Assembly (NCBI GenBank): GCA_040881945.1
Contig: JBBECF010000004.1
Span: forward strand, 1 to 9,029
Length of the DNA stretch: 9,029 nt
Direction of reading: 5' to 3'
From: JBBECF01 sp040881945
GTDB taxonomy: Bacteria; Pseudomonadota; Alphaproteobacteria; Dongiales; Dongiaceae
Each line of letters begins with the position of its first letter. Positions within the stretch are counted from its first letter, which is position 1. A model generated the notes under the pieces. That model made no database searches. It worked only from the letters and a program-made list of their open reading frames with translations, and was not told the DNA's origin. Below, in pieces: positions 1-9,029 of the stretch. Made by a program: the position numbers and the translations under genes.

Positions 1-49
1 GGGCGGCCGCACGGTTGGCGCCGGCGTCGTCGCCTCGATCATCGAATAG
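1..49 (+). CDS. tuf: Elongation factor Tu, C-terminal end (partial)
   Basis: This is the 3' end of a gene cut by the left edge. Base 1 belongs to a previous codon; codons run from base 2 to the TAG at 47-49. The 15 residues read GGRTVGAGVVASIIE, which matches the conserved last residues of bacterial EF-Tu (GGRTVGAGVV followed by a short I-I-E tail). EF-Tu is the cytoplasmic GTPase that carries aminoacyl-tRNA to the ribosomal A site. Only the end of its third beta-barrel domain is visible. tuf directly upstream of tRNA-Trp and secE is the usual proteobacterial order, which supports the call. Many proteobacteria carry two tuf copies, and the copy next to secE is often called tufB; copy number cannot be judged here. 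Confidence 0.9.
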   Translation, partial: GGRTVGAGVVASIIE

Positions 50-133
50 CGGCGAATCGGAAATGGTGGCAGCGCGGCGGGCGCATCGGCGCAAAACCAA
101 TGGCGGAACGGGCCGCCCGATCGCGAGCGCGCT

Positions 134-210
134 AGGAGTGTAGCTCAACTGGCTAGAGCACCGGTCTCCAAAACCGGGGGTTGGGGGTTCGAGTCCCTCC
201 ACTCCTGCCA
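134..210 (+). tRNA. trnW: tRNA-Trp (anticodon CCA)
   Basis: The full cloverleaf can be drawn by hand. The acceptor stem 134-140 pairs with 200-206 at all seven positions. The D stem is 143-146 with 156-159, around a loop containing GG. The anticodon stem is 161-165 with 173-177, closing the 7-nt loop 166-172 with anticodon CCA at 168-170. The variable loop is 178-182. The T stem is 183-187 with 195-199 (one G-U pair), around the loop TTCGAGT. The discriminator base is G207, as expected for bacterial tRNA-Trp, and CCA is encoded at 208-210. It decodes UGG. It sits 84 nt after tuf and 54 nt before secE with no terminator seen, so it is probably cut out of a longer transcript. Confidence 0.98.
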
Positions 211-264
211 CTTTGGCGACGATTGACAATTCGGATTGCCGAGGAAGGACCTCGGGTCAAGGAC

Positions 265-462
265 ATGGCAAAGACGACCCCCGCACAGTTCGCGCAGCAG
301 GTACGCCAGGAAGTCAGCAAGGTGACCTGGCCGACGCGCAAGGAGACCATGGTGACGTCGGCGATGGTGTTCGTCATGGTCATCGTCGCGGCCATATTCT
401 TCTTGCTGGTGGACCAGGTCCTGGCGCTCGGCGTCCGGCTGGTCCTCGGCCTCGGAGGCTGA
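265..462 (+). CDS. secE: Preprotein translocase subunit SecE
   Basis: A 65-residue inner-membrane protein that clamps SecY in the SecYEG export channel. The cytoplasmic amphipathic helix carries the family hallmark VRQEVSKVTWPTRKE (residues 13-27). One hydrophobic membrane segment follows at about residues 30-49, then a short tail ending GVRLVLGLGG. This is the compact one-helix form usual outside the gammaproteobacteria; E. coli SecE has three helices and 127 residues. The ATG at 265 was chosen because the protein then starts MAKTTPAQF like relatives. The open frame reaches back into the tRNA gene but that extension is not protein-like. The purine run GAGGAAGGA at 241-249 is about 15 nt from the ATG and AAGGA at 259-263 is almost adjacent, so the ribosome site is not ideal. 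nusG follows after 4 nt. Confidence 0.95.
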   Translation: MAKTTPAQFAQQVRQEVSKVTWPTRKETMVTSAMVFVMVIVAAIFFLLVDQVLALGVRLVLGLGG

Positions 463-466
463 GGCG

Positions 467-997
467 ATGGCGCACCGTTGGTACGTCGTGCACGTCTATT
501 CGGGCTTCGAACGCAAGGTCGCCCAGTCGATCCGCGAGCAGGCGCAGCAGAAGGGCGTGGCCGATCGGATCGCCGAAGTGCTGGTCCCGGTCGAGGAGGT
601 CGTGGAGTTGCGTCGTGGCGCCAAGATCCAGACCGAGCGGAAGTTCTTTCCCGGCTACGTGCTGGTCAAGATGGATATGAGCGACGAAACCTGGCACCTG
701 GTGAAGAACACGCCGAAGGTGACCGGGTTCCTCGGCGGCAAGGGCCGGCCGACGCCGATCTCGGACGCCGAGGCCGACCGTATTCTGCACCAGGTTCAGG
801 AAGGCATCGAGCGCCCGAAGCGGTCGATCATCTTCGAGATCGGCGAGCAGGTGCGCGTCTCCGACGGCCCGTTCACATCGTTCAACGGGCTGGTCGAGGA
901 CGTGGACGAGGAGAAGGGTCGGCTCAAGGTCGCGGTCTCGATATTCGGGCGCGCCACCCCGGTGGAGCTGGAGTACTCGCAGGTCGAGAAGGTTTGA
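467..997 (+). CDS. nusG: Transcription termination/antitermination factor NusG
   Basis: A 176-residue cytoplasmic elongation factor that binds RNA polymerase at the clamp and, through its C-terminal domain, either ribosomal S10 (coupling) or Rho (termination). The N-terminal NGN domain spans about residues 4-115: it begins RWYVVHVYSGFE and contains KFFPGYVLVKMDM followed by the VTGFLGG segment. The KOW domain covers about 124-176, with the G-x-x-V-R-V-S-D-G-P-F entry, the F-x-G-x-V loop and the FGRATPVELEYSQVEKV end. Length is close to E. coli NusG (181). The ribosome site GGAGG at 454-458 lies inside the end of secE, 8 nt before the ATG, which favours coupled expression with secE. The 74 nt up to rplK contain one short GC hairpin (1001-1014) and no convincing promoter. 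Confidence 0.98.
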   Translation: MAHRWYVVHVYSGFERKVAQSIREQAQQKGVADRIAEVLVPVEEVVELRRGAKIQTERKFFPGYVLVKMDMSDETWHLVKNTPKVTGFLGGKGRPTPISDAEADRILHQVQEGIERPKRSIIFEIGEQVRVSDGPFTSFNGLVEDVDEEKGRLKVAVSIFGRATPVELEYSQVEKV

Positions 998-1071
998 GGC
1001 GCGGCGGTCGCCGCATCGGGCATAGCGGCGGCGGCGCGCGGCCGAACCGGGCAGCGCAGTGAGGTCGAACG

Positions 1072-1500
1072 ATGGCGAAGAAGATCACGGGTTACATCAA
1101 GCTGCAGATACCTGCCGGCAAGGCCAACCCGTCGCCGCCGGTCGGGCCGGCGCTCGGACAACGCGGCCTCAATATCATGGAATTCTGCAAGCAGTTCAAC
1201 GCGGCGACGCAAAGCCTGGAGCAGGGCATGCCGATCCCGGTGGTGATCACCTGCTTTGCCGACCGGTCGTTCAACTTCATTACGAAGACGCCGCCGACGA
1301 GCTATTTCCTGCGCAAGGCGGCCGGCCTCGAAAAGGGGTCGCAGACTCCCGGCCGCGCTGTTGCCGGCACGGTGACGATGGTGCAGCTGCGTGAAATCGC
1401 GCGGCAGAAGATGGCCGACCTCAACGCCAACGACATCGACGGCGCCGCCGAAATGATCAAGGGCTCGGCGCGCTCGATGGGCCTGGAAGTGGTGGAGTAG
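1072..1500 (+). CDS. rplK: 50S ribosomal protein L11
   Basis: A 142-residue protein of the GTPase-associated centre on the large subunit. With 23S rRNA it forms the L11 stalk that contacts EF-G, EF-Tu and RelA. The N-terminal domain shows the proline-rich helix region PSPPVGPALGQRGLNIM at residues 20-36, where thiostrepton-type antibiotics bind in the family. The C-terminal RNA-binding domain starts around residue 73 (TPPTSYFLRKAAG) and ends with the family signature IKGSARSMGLEV. Length equals the family norm (141-143). The start is supported by GAGG at 1061-1064, 7 nt from the ATG, and by the standard MAKKITGYIKLQ beginning. It is followed by rplA after 4 nt, the normal L11-L1 pair. Confidence 0.98.
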   Translation: MAKKITGYIKLQIPAGKANPSPPVGPALGQRGLNIMEFCKQFNAATQSLEQGMPIPVVITCFADRSFNFITKTPPTSYFLRKAAGLEKGSQTPGRAVAGTVTMVQLREIARQKMADLNANDIDGAAEMIKGSARSMGLEVVE

Positions 1501-1504
1501 CAAA

Positions 1505-2203
1505 ATGGCCGGGAAGGGCAAACGCCTCAAGCAGGCCTACGCGGCGATCGACCGGAACGCGTTCTATGGCCTCGACGACGCGGTCAAGATGATCAAGGAG
1601 CGCGCGGTCGCGAAGTTCGATGAAACTATCGAAATCGCCCTGAATCTGGGCATCGATCCGCGCCATGCCGACCAAAACGTGCGCGGCGTCGTGCTGCTGC
1701 CGCACGGCACCGGCAAGCGCCTGCGCGTGGCGGTGTTCGCCAAGGGCGACAAGGCGACGCAGGCGACGGCGGCCGGCGCCGATCTGGTCGGCGCCGAGGA
1801 TCTGGCGGAGAAGGTGCAGGCAGGCGAAATCAACTTCGACCGCTGCATCGCGACGCCGGACATGATGGCCGTGGTCGGCCGCCTCGGCAAGGTGCTGGGG
1901 CCGCGCGGGCTGATGCCGAACCCGAAGCTCGGGACCGTGACCAACGATGTGGCCGAGGCGGTCAAGGCGGCGAAGGGCGGTCAGGTCGAATTTCGCGCCG
2001 AAAAGGCCGGCATCATCCACGCCGGCATCGGCAAGGCGAGCTTCGACGCGCAGGCCCTGACCGGAAACATCCGGGCGTTCGTCGGCGCGATCGCGCGTGC
2101 CAAGCCGAGCGGGGCGAAAGGCACCTACATGCGCAAGGTGTCGCTGAGCTCGACGATGGGTCCGGGCATGAAACTGGACATGGCGACGCTGGGCGGCGGC
2201 TGA
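1505..2203 (+). CDS. rplA: 50S ribosomal protein L1
   Basis: A 232-residue protein of the mobile L1 stalk, which helps move deacylated tRNA out of the E site. The L1 signature is clear: VVGRLGKVLGPRGLMPNPK, followed by GTVTNDV. The RNA-binding face carries FDETIEIALNLGIDPRHADQ near the N-terminus and the conserved STMGPGMKLD near the C-terminus. Length fits the family (about 229-234). The ribosome site GGAG at 1494-1497 lies within the end of rplK, and only 4 nt separate the two genes, so they are translated from one message. In E. coli L1 represses its own rplKA message by binding near the rplK start. I could not identify a mimic of the L1 rRNA site in the short 998-1071 leader. Confidence 0.98.
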   Translation: MAGKGKRLKQAYAAIDRNAFYGLDDAVKMIKERAVAKFDETIEIALNLGIDPRHADQNVRGVVLLPHGTGKRLRVAVFAKGDKATQATAAGADLVGAEDLAEKVQAGEINFDRCIATPDMMAVVGRLGKVLGPRGLMPNPKLGTVTNDVAEAVKAAKGGQVEFRAEKAGIIHAGIGKASFDAQALTGNIRAFVGAIARAKPSGAKGTYMRKVSLSSTMGPGMKLDMATLGGG

Positions 2204-2233
2204 GCCGGCCGGCGACGATGGAATGAACGAATT

Positions 2234-2256
2234 CCGCCGCTCGGATCGAGCGGCGG
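2234..2256 (+). other. Perfect 10-bp hairpin after rplA
   Basis: CCGCCGCTCG (2234-2243) pairs without mismatch with CGAGCGGCGG (2247-2256) across the 3-nt loop GAT. It begins 30 nt after the rplA stop. No T-run follows, so it is not a standard intrinsic terminator. It may protect the rplKA message end, serve as a processing site, or cause partial termination together with the next stem. Confidence 0.6.
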
Positions 2257-2258
2257 GA

Positions 2259-2288
2259 GGCGGCTTGGTCCTTCGGGACGACGCCGCC
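2259..2288 (+). other. Hairpin capped by a C(UUCG)G tetraloop
   Basis: GGCGGC (2259-2264) pairs with GCCGCC (2283-2288). After a 3x3 internal loop, GTCC (2268-2271) pairs with GGAC (2276-2279) around TTCG. In RNA this is the C(UUCG)G cap, one of the most stable tetraloops known. It starts 2 nt after the previous stem, so the two could stack. The next bases, AACCTGTCC, are not a U-tract. Confidence 0.55.
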
Positions 2289-2486
2289 AACCTGTCCGAA
2301 ACTGCGGGTGCCGCCGCGGCCTAACGGCCGAGCGGCTTAAGGGCGATGCCGCCCGCAATAGACAGGAGGGCAACCGTTTTCCGGCGCCGGCCCGTTGGGC
2401 CGTCGCGGACGGCGGCTTGAACCTCTCTGGGACAGGCGAACCGGACCGACCGGGCCTGCCCGGCAGGTCTCGTGCGTAACCGGGCC

Positions 2487-2516
2487 GGTCGACTCCCTCG
2501 AGCGAGGGAACCGACC
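2487..2516 (+). promoter_or_regulatory. Hairpin just upstream of the rplJ ribosome site
   Basis: GGTCG (2487-2491) pairs with CGACC (2512-2516). A symmetric AC/AC internal loop follows, then TCCCTC (2494-2499) pairs with GAGGGA (2504-2509) over the loop GAGC. The stem ends 14 nt before the rplJ Shine-Dalgarno at 2531. It competes with an upstream pairing that uses the same bases 2485-2491, which makes it a candidate switch element in L10 feedback. The pairing is seen in the sequence; the regulatory role is inference. Confidence 0.4.
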
Positions 2517-2541
2517 GACCCAAGGGCATCGGAGACGAGAC

Positions 2542-3060
2542 GTGGACCGATCGCAGAAAAAGGGGCTGGTGGCCTCGCTGCACCAGACTTTCGCCGCTAC
2601 GGGGCTGGTGATCGTCACTCATCATGCCGGCCTCACCGTCGCCGAGATGACGGATCTGCGGCGGCAGATGCGGAACGGCGGCGCCGCCTTCAAGGTGACG
2701 AAGAATCGGCTCACGCGGCTTGCGCTCGCCGGCACCAAATTCGCGGTGCTGGCGCCCTTGTTCACCGGGCCGACGGCGATCGCCTATTCGGCCGACCCGG
2801 TGGCCGCCGCCAAGGTGGCCGTCGCCTACGCCAACGCCAACGCGAAGCTGACGATCGTGGGCGGTGCGATGGGCGATCAAATGTTGGGCGCCGACGGGGT
2901 CAAGGCGCTGGCCATCCTGCCGTCGCTCAACGAGTTGCGGGCGAAACTCGTCGGCCTGCTTCAGACCCCGGCGACGCGTGTCGCCACCGTGTTGCAGGCG
3001 CCGGCGGGCCAACTGGCCCGCGTCCTCAGGGCGCGCGCGGACAAGGGCGCTGCCGCCTAA
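2542..3060 (+). CDS. rplJ: 50S ribosomal protein L10
   Basis: A 172-residue protein forming the base of the L7/L12 stalk; its C-terminal helix holds the L12 dimers. The N-terminal rRNA-binding domain shows DRSQKKGLVASLHQTFA, the strand LVIVTHHAGLTVAEM, and then the FKVTKNRLTRLA segment that contacts 23S rRNA. The C-terminal helical tail (about residues 150-172) is the L12-binding part. The start is a GTG at 2542, chosen because GGAGA at 2531-2535 sits 6 nt upstream, because the reading then begins (M)DRSQK as in alphaproteobacterial L10, and because no ATG lies in frame before residue 36. The open frame extends upstream to 2395, but that part is leader RNA. In the family, L10 with L12 represses its own message, and the structured leader fits that. 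Confidence 0.96.
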   Translation: MDRSQKKGLVASLHQTFAATGLVIVTHHAGLTVAEMTDLRRQMRNGGAAFKVTKNRLTRLALAGTKFAVLAPLFTGPTAIAYSADPVAAAKVAVAYANANAKLTIVGGAMGDQMLGADGVKALAILPSLNELRAKLVGLLQTPATRVATVLQAPAGQLARVLRARADKGAAA

Positions 3061-3094
3061 GCCGATGCCAATGCCAATGACCATGGTTCAAGCC

Positions 3095-3101
3095 AAGGAG
3101 A
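3095..3101 (+). promoter_or_regulatory. Ribosome binding site of rplL
   Basis: AAGGAGA lies 9 nt before the rplL ATG at 3111 and is the best Shine-Dalgarno match close to a start in the window. This fits the need to make several L12 copies per ribosome. A second purine run, AAAGAG at 3105-3110, touches the ATG and is too close to serve. Confidence 0.75.
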
Positions 3102-3110
3102 CCTAAAGAG

Positions 3111-3479
3111 ATGGCCGAGTTACAGAAGTTGGTTGACGAACTGTCGAAACTGACCGTCATCGAGGCGGCCGAGTTGAGCAAGAAACTCGAGGAAGCCTGG
3201 GGCGTATCCGCCGCGGCCCCGGCTGCTGCGGCCGCCGTGGCCGCCGTCGCCGAGACGCGTGCGGAACAGGAGGAGTTCGCCGTCGTCCTGCTCGCCGCCG
3301 GCGAAAAGAAGATCAACGTGATCAAGGAGGTACGGGCCATTACCGGGCTCGGACTGAAGGAAGCGAAGGACCTCGTCGAGGCGGCGCCCAAGGCGGTCAA
3401 GGAGGGCGTCAACAAGGCCGAGGCCGAGGAGCTCAAGAAAAAGCTTGAAGATGCGGGTGCGAAGGTCGAACTCAAGTAG
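3111..3479 (+). CDS. rplL: 50S ribosomal protein L7/L12
   Basis: A 122-residue acidic stalk protein present in several copies per ribosome; it recruits and stimulates the translation GTPases. The N-terminal dimerisation and L10-binding domain is about residues 1-30 (ELQKLVDELSKLTVIEAAEL). It is followed by an Ala-rich flexible hinge (about 33-48), with an Ala-Ala-Ala-Pro run and then long Ala/Val stretches. The globular C-terminal domain (about 54-122) has the conserved KKINVIKEVRAITGLGLKEA and KDLVEAAP segments. Position 57 is Ala (QEEFAVVL), where many relatives have Asp (EFDVxL). The gene lies 50 nt after rplJ and shares its message. Excess L12 over L10 probably comes from its strong ribosome site. 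Confidence 0.98.
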   Translation: MAELQKLVDELSKLTVIEAAELSKKLEEAWGVSAAAPAAAAAVAAVAETRAEQEEFAVVLLAAGEKKINVIKEVRAITGLGLKEAKDLVEAAPKAVKEGVNKAEAEELKKKLEDAGAKVELK

Positions 3480-3506
3480 TTCATTGCGTTCGACAGCCAG
3501 ACCGAT

Positions 3507-3545
3507 CCGCAGGGCGGCGTCTTCACGGAGACGCTGCCCTGGCGG
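3507..3545 (+). other. Long stem-loop, candidate RNase III or attenuation site
   Basis: AGGGCGGCGTCT (3511-3522) pairs with AGACGCTGCCCT (3529-3540): 12 pairs, one of them G-U, around the 6-nt loop TCACGG. C3510-G3541 adds a pair. After a single bulged G (3542), CCG (3507-3509) pairs with CGG (3543-3545), giving 16 pairs in all. It begins 28 nt after the rplL stop. Length and position resemble the processed stem in the E. coli rplL-rpoB spacer, but identity of function is inferred. Confidence 0.5.
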
Positions 3546-3621
3546 CTGCCGATCTGTCGGCGTAGCGCTTGCCCGCGCGGCGGCGCGGCGGCTGCCACCG
3601 GCATCCGACGCCGGCGACGAC

Positions 3622-3643
3622 CCCAGCGGCACGGGCCGCTGGG
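3622..3643 (+). other. Perfect 9-bp hairpin upstream of rpoB
   Basis: CCCAGCGGC (3622-3630) pairs with GCCGCTGGG (3635-3643) over the 4-nt loop ACGG. The sequence after it is ACGAGATTACGAGGAAACG, with GAGGA at 3654-3658 as the rpoB ribosome site, 10 nt past the stem. A stem this near leaves the ribosome site open but could limit access or stall upstream readthrough. Confidence 0.5.
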
Positions 3644-3662
3644 ACGAGATTACGAGGAAACG

Positions 3663-7826
<4,164 letters not shown>

Positions 7827-7867
7827 ACCGCCGTGACGCCGGCCGGACCAGTGCATCGGGAGCAGTC

Positions 7868-9029
7868 ATGAACGAGTTGGTAAGTCTATTCGGCCAGACC
7901 GCCGGACCGCAGAGCTTCGACGAGATCCGCATCTCGATCGCCAGCCCGGAGCGCATCCGGTCGTGGTCGTTCGGCGAGATCAAGAAGCCGGAGACCATCA
8001 ATTACCGCACTTTCAAGCCGGAGCGGGACGGTCTGTTCTGCGCCCGCATCTTCGGTCCGATCAAGGACTACGAATGCCTGTGCGGCAAGTACAAGCGGAT
8101 GAAGTATCGCGGCATCATCTGCGAAAAATGCGGCGTCGAGGTCACGCTGTCCAAGGTGCGCCGCGAACGCATGGGCCACATCGAGCTGGCCTCGCCGGTG
8201 GCGCATATCTGGTTCCTCAAGTCGCTGCCGAGCCGCATCGGCCTGCTGCTCGATATGACGCTCAAGGATCTCGAGCGCGTCCTTTACTTCGAGAACTTCG
8301 TGGTCATCGAGCCCGGCCTGACGCCGCTGAAGCTGCACCAGGTGTTGTCCGAGGACCAGTACATCAGCGCCCAGGACGAGTTCGGCGTCGACGCCTTCCA
8401 GGCCGGCATCGGCGCCGAGGCGATGCGCGCCTTGCTCAGCGCGCTCGATATCGAGGCCGAGCGCGATCGGATGCGGATCGAATTGCGCGAAACCGCCTCC
8501 GAGGCGAAGCGCAAGAAGCTTGTCAAGCGGCTGAAGCTGGTCGAGTCGTTCATCGAATCGGGCAGCCGGCCCGAATGGATGATCCTGACCGTGGTCCCGG
8601 TCATCCCGCCCGAGCTCCGGCCCCTGGTGCCGCTCGACGGCGGCCGGTTCGCGACCTCCGATCTCAACGACCTGTACCGCCGCGTCATCAACCGCAACAA
8701 TCGGTTGAAGCGGCTGATCGAGTTGCGCGCCCCGGACATCATCGTGCGCAACGAAAAGCGCATGCTCCAGGAGGCGGTGGACGCGCTGTTCGACAACGGC
8801 CGGCGCGGCCGCGTCATCACCGGCGCCAACAAGCGGCCGCTGAAATCGCTCTCCGACATGCTGAAGGGCAAGCAGGGGCGGTTCCGCCAGAACCTGCTCG
8901 GCAAACGCGTCGACTATTCCGGCCGGTCGGTGATCGTGGTCGGTCCCGAGCTCAAGCTGCACCAGTGCGGCCTGCCGAAGAAGATGGCGCTCGAGCTGTT
9001 CAAGCCGTTCATCTATTCGAAGCTCGAAC
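7868..9029 (+). CDS. rpoC: DNA-directed RNA polymerase subunit beta' (5' part)
   Basis: The first 387 codons plus one base of the beta' subunit, open to the right edge. The start MNELVSLFGQ is supported by GGGAG at 7858-7862, 5 nt before the ATG. The N-terminal zinc-binding clamp site is intact and at the same numbering as E. coli: C70 and C72 (ECLCGKY), then C85 and C88 (ICEKCGVE). The clamp-helix coiled coil that binds sigma region 2 follows LDGGRFATSDLNDLYRRVIN. Next comes the switch/lid segment GKQGRFRQNLLGKRVDYSGR, then SVIVVGPELKLHQCGLPKK. The catalytic NADFDGD loop, bridge helix and trigger loop lie beyond the window. Together with rpoB it is transcribed as rpoBC; no stem or promoter of note is in the 41-nt spacer. 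Confidence 0.98.
   Translation, partial: MNELVSLFGQTAGPQSFDEIRISIASPERIRSWSFGEIKKPETINYRTFKPERDGLFCARIFGPIKDYECLCGKYKRMKYRGIICEKCGVEVTLSKVRRERMGHIELASPVAHIWFLKSLPSRIGLLLDMTLKDLERVLYFENFVVIEPGLTPLKLHQVLSEDQYISAQDEFGVDAFQAGIGAEAMRALLSALDIEAERDRMRIELRETASEAKRKKLVKRLKLVESFIESGSRPEWMILTVVPVIPPELRPLVPLDGGRFATSDLNDLYRRVINRNNRLKRLIELRAPDIIVRNEKRMLQEAVDALFDNGRRGRVITGANKRPLKSLSDMLKGKQGRFRQNLLGKRVDYSGRSVIVVGPELKLHQCGLPKKMALELFKPFIYSKLE

Larger units (their letters stand above)
2204..2541 (+). promoter_or_regulatory. rplJ untranslated leader, candidate L10 autoregulatory RNA
   Basis: This 338-nt stretch between rplA and rplJ has no credible protein and is packed with inverted repeats. In E. coli and other bacteria the equivalent position holds the L10 leader, where the L10(L12) complex binds and represses translation of rplJL. 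Stems checked base by base: 2234-2243 with 2247-2256; 2259-2264 with 2283-2288; 2313-2321 with 2326-2336 (2-nt bulge); 2341-2345 with 2350-2354; 2388-2393 with 2397-2402; 2450-2454 with 2459-2463; 2487-2499 with 2504-2516 (2x2 internal loop). No -35/-10 pair could be defended, and no stem is followed by a U-tract. That it is the L10 leader is inferred from position, length and structure; I did not recognise a specific kink-turn or L10 motif. Confidence 0.55.
3480..3662 (+). promoter_or_regulatory. rplL-rpoB spacer with strong hairpins
   Basis: This 183-nt spacer has no credible gene. In E. coli the same spacer holds an attenuator that lowers rpoBC relative to the ribosomal genes, and an RNase III cut site. 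Here it contains a long stem (3507-3545), a small stem CCGA/TCGG (3549-3560), CCGGC/GCCGG over a 7-nt loop (3598-3614), and a perfect 9-bp stem (3622-3643) close to the rpoB start. An 8-bp GC-only unit is repeated in tandem at 3575-3590. No stem is followed by a run of Ts, so a classical intrinsic attenuator is not supported; processing or pausing remain possible. No promoter was recognised. Confidence 0.5.

Noticed and set aside
50..133. Promoter or terminator between tuf and tRNA-Trp.
   Set aside because: Only a weak 4-bp GCGC stem (81-92) and no recognisable -35/-10 pair or U-tract could be found.
181..264. N-terminal extension of secE starting inside the tRNA-Trp gene.
   Set aside because: It would code through the tRNA 3' half; the residues are tRNA-derived and SecE homologues begin at the MAKT start at 265.
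2234..2288. Intrinsic terminator after rplA.
   Set aside because: The stems are strong but no T-run follows either, so the standard Rho-independent form is not met; reported only as hairpins.
2395..2541. Upstream extension of the rplJ frame by 49 codons from a TTG at 2395.
   Set aside because: The extension is Arg/Gly/Pro-rich and not L10-like, overlaps paired RNA, and has no ribosome site at proper distance. The GTG at 2542 has one and gives the normal L10 length.
3575..3590. Tandem 8-bp repeat GCGCGGCG twice in the rplL-rpoB spacer.
   Set aside because: Two copies of a GC-only octamer are expected by chance or slippage in such GC-rich DNA; no further copies flank it.

Overview
The window is a stretch of core translation and transcription genes from a GC-rich alphaproteobacterium. 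All genes are on the + strand. From left to right they are: the end of tuf (EF-Tu), tRNA-Trp(CCA), secE, nusG, rplK (L11), rplA (L1), rplJ (L10), rplL (L7/L12), rpoB (beta) and the first 387 codons of rpoC (beta'). This gene order is the classic conserved tuf-trnW-secE-nusG-rplKAJL-rpoBC block. The single-helix 65-residue SecE, the 1387-residue RpoB and the wording of L10, L12 and RpoB point to Alphaproteobacteria, probably a Rhodospirillales-like lineage. That finer placement is an inference from family memory, not an alignment.

Layout. 1-49 holds the last 15 codons of tuf. 134-210 is a perfect cloverleaf tRNA-Trp with CCA encoded. 265-997 holds secE and nusG, separated by 4 nt. 1072-2203 holds rplK and rplA, also separated by 4 nt. 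2204-2541 is a 338-nt untranslated leader rich in hairpins, in the place where L10 autoregulates its operon in other bacteria. 2542-3479 holds rplJ (GTG start) and rplL. 3480-3662 is a 183-nt structured spacer with a long hairpin, in the place of the E. coli attenuator and RNase III site. 3663-7826 is rpoB, and 7868 to the right edge is rpoC, cut before its catalytic NADFDGD motif.

How the genes work together. EF-Tu delivers aminoacyl-tRNA to the ribosome. L11, L1, L10 and L12 build the two mobile ribosomal stalks that recruit translation factors. SecE is part of the protein-export channel. NusG couples RNA polymerase to the ribosome and to Rho, and RpoB and RpoC form the polymerase active centre. 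Every reading frame is intact, with no insertion sequence, prophage, CRISPR or foreign gene. No hairpin with a U-tract was found, so nothing seen in the window would end transcription inside the block.

I find no undescribed system here. The parts worth a second look are RNA-level: two mutually exclusive folds in the rplJ leader, the paired hairpins just after rplA, and the long stem between rplL and rpoB. These rest on hand-checked base pairing only; no folding energy or covariation was computed.
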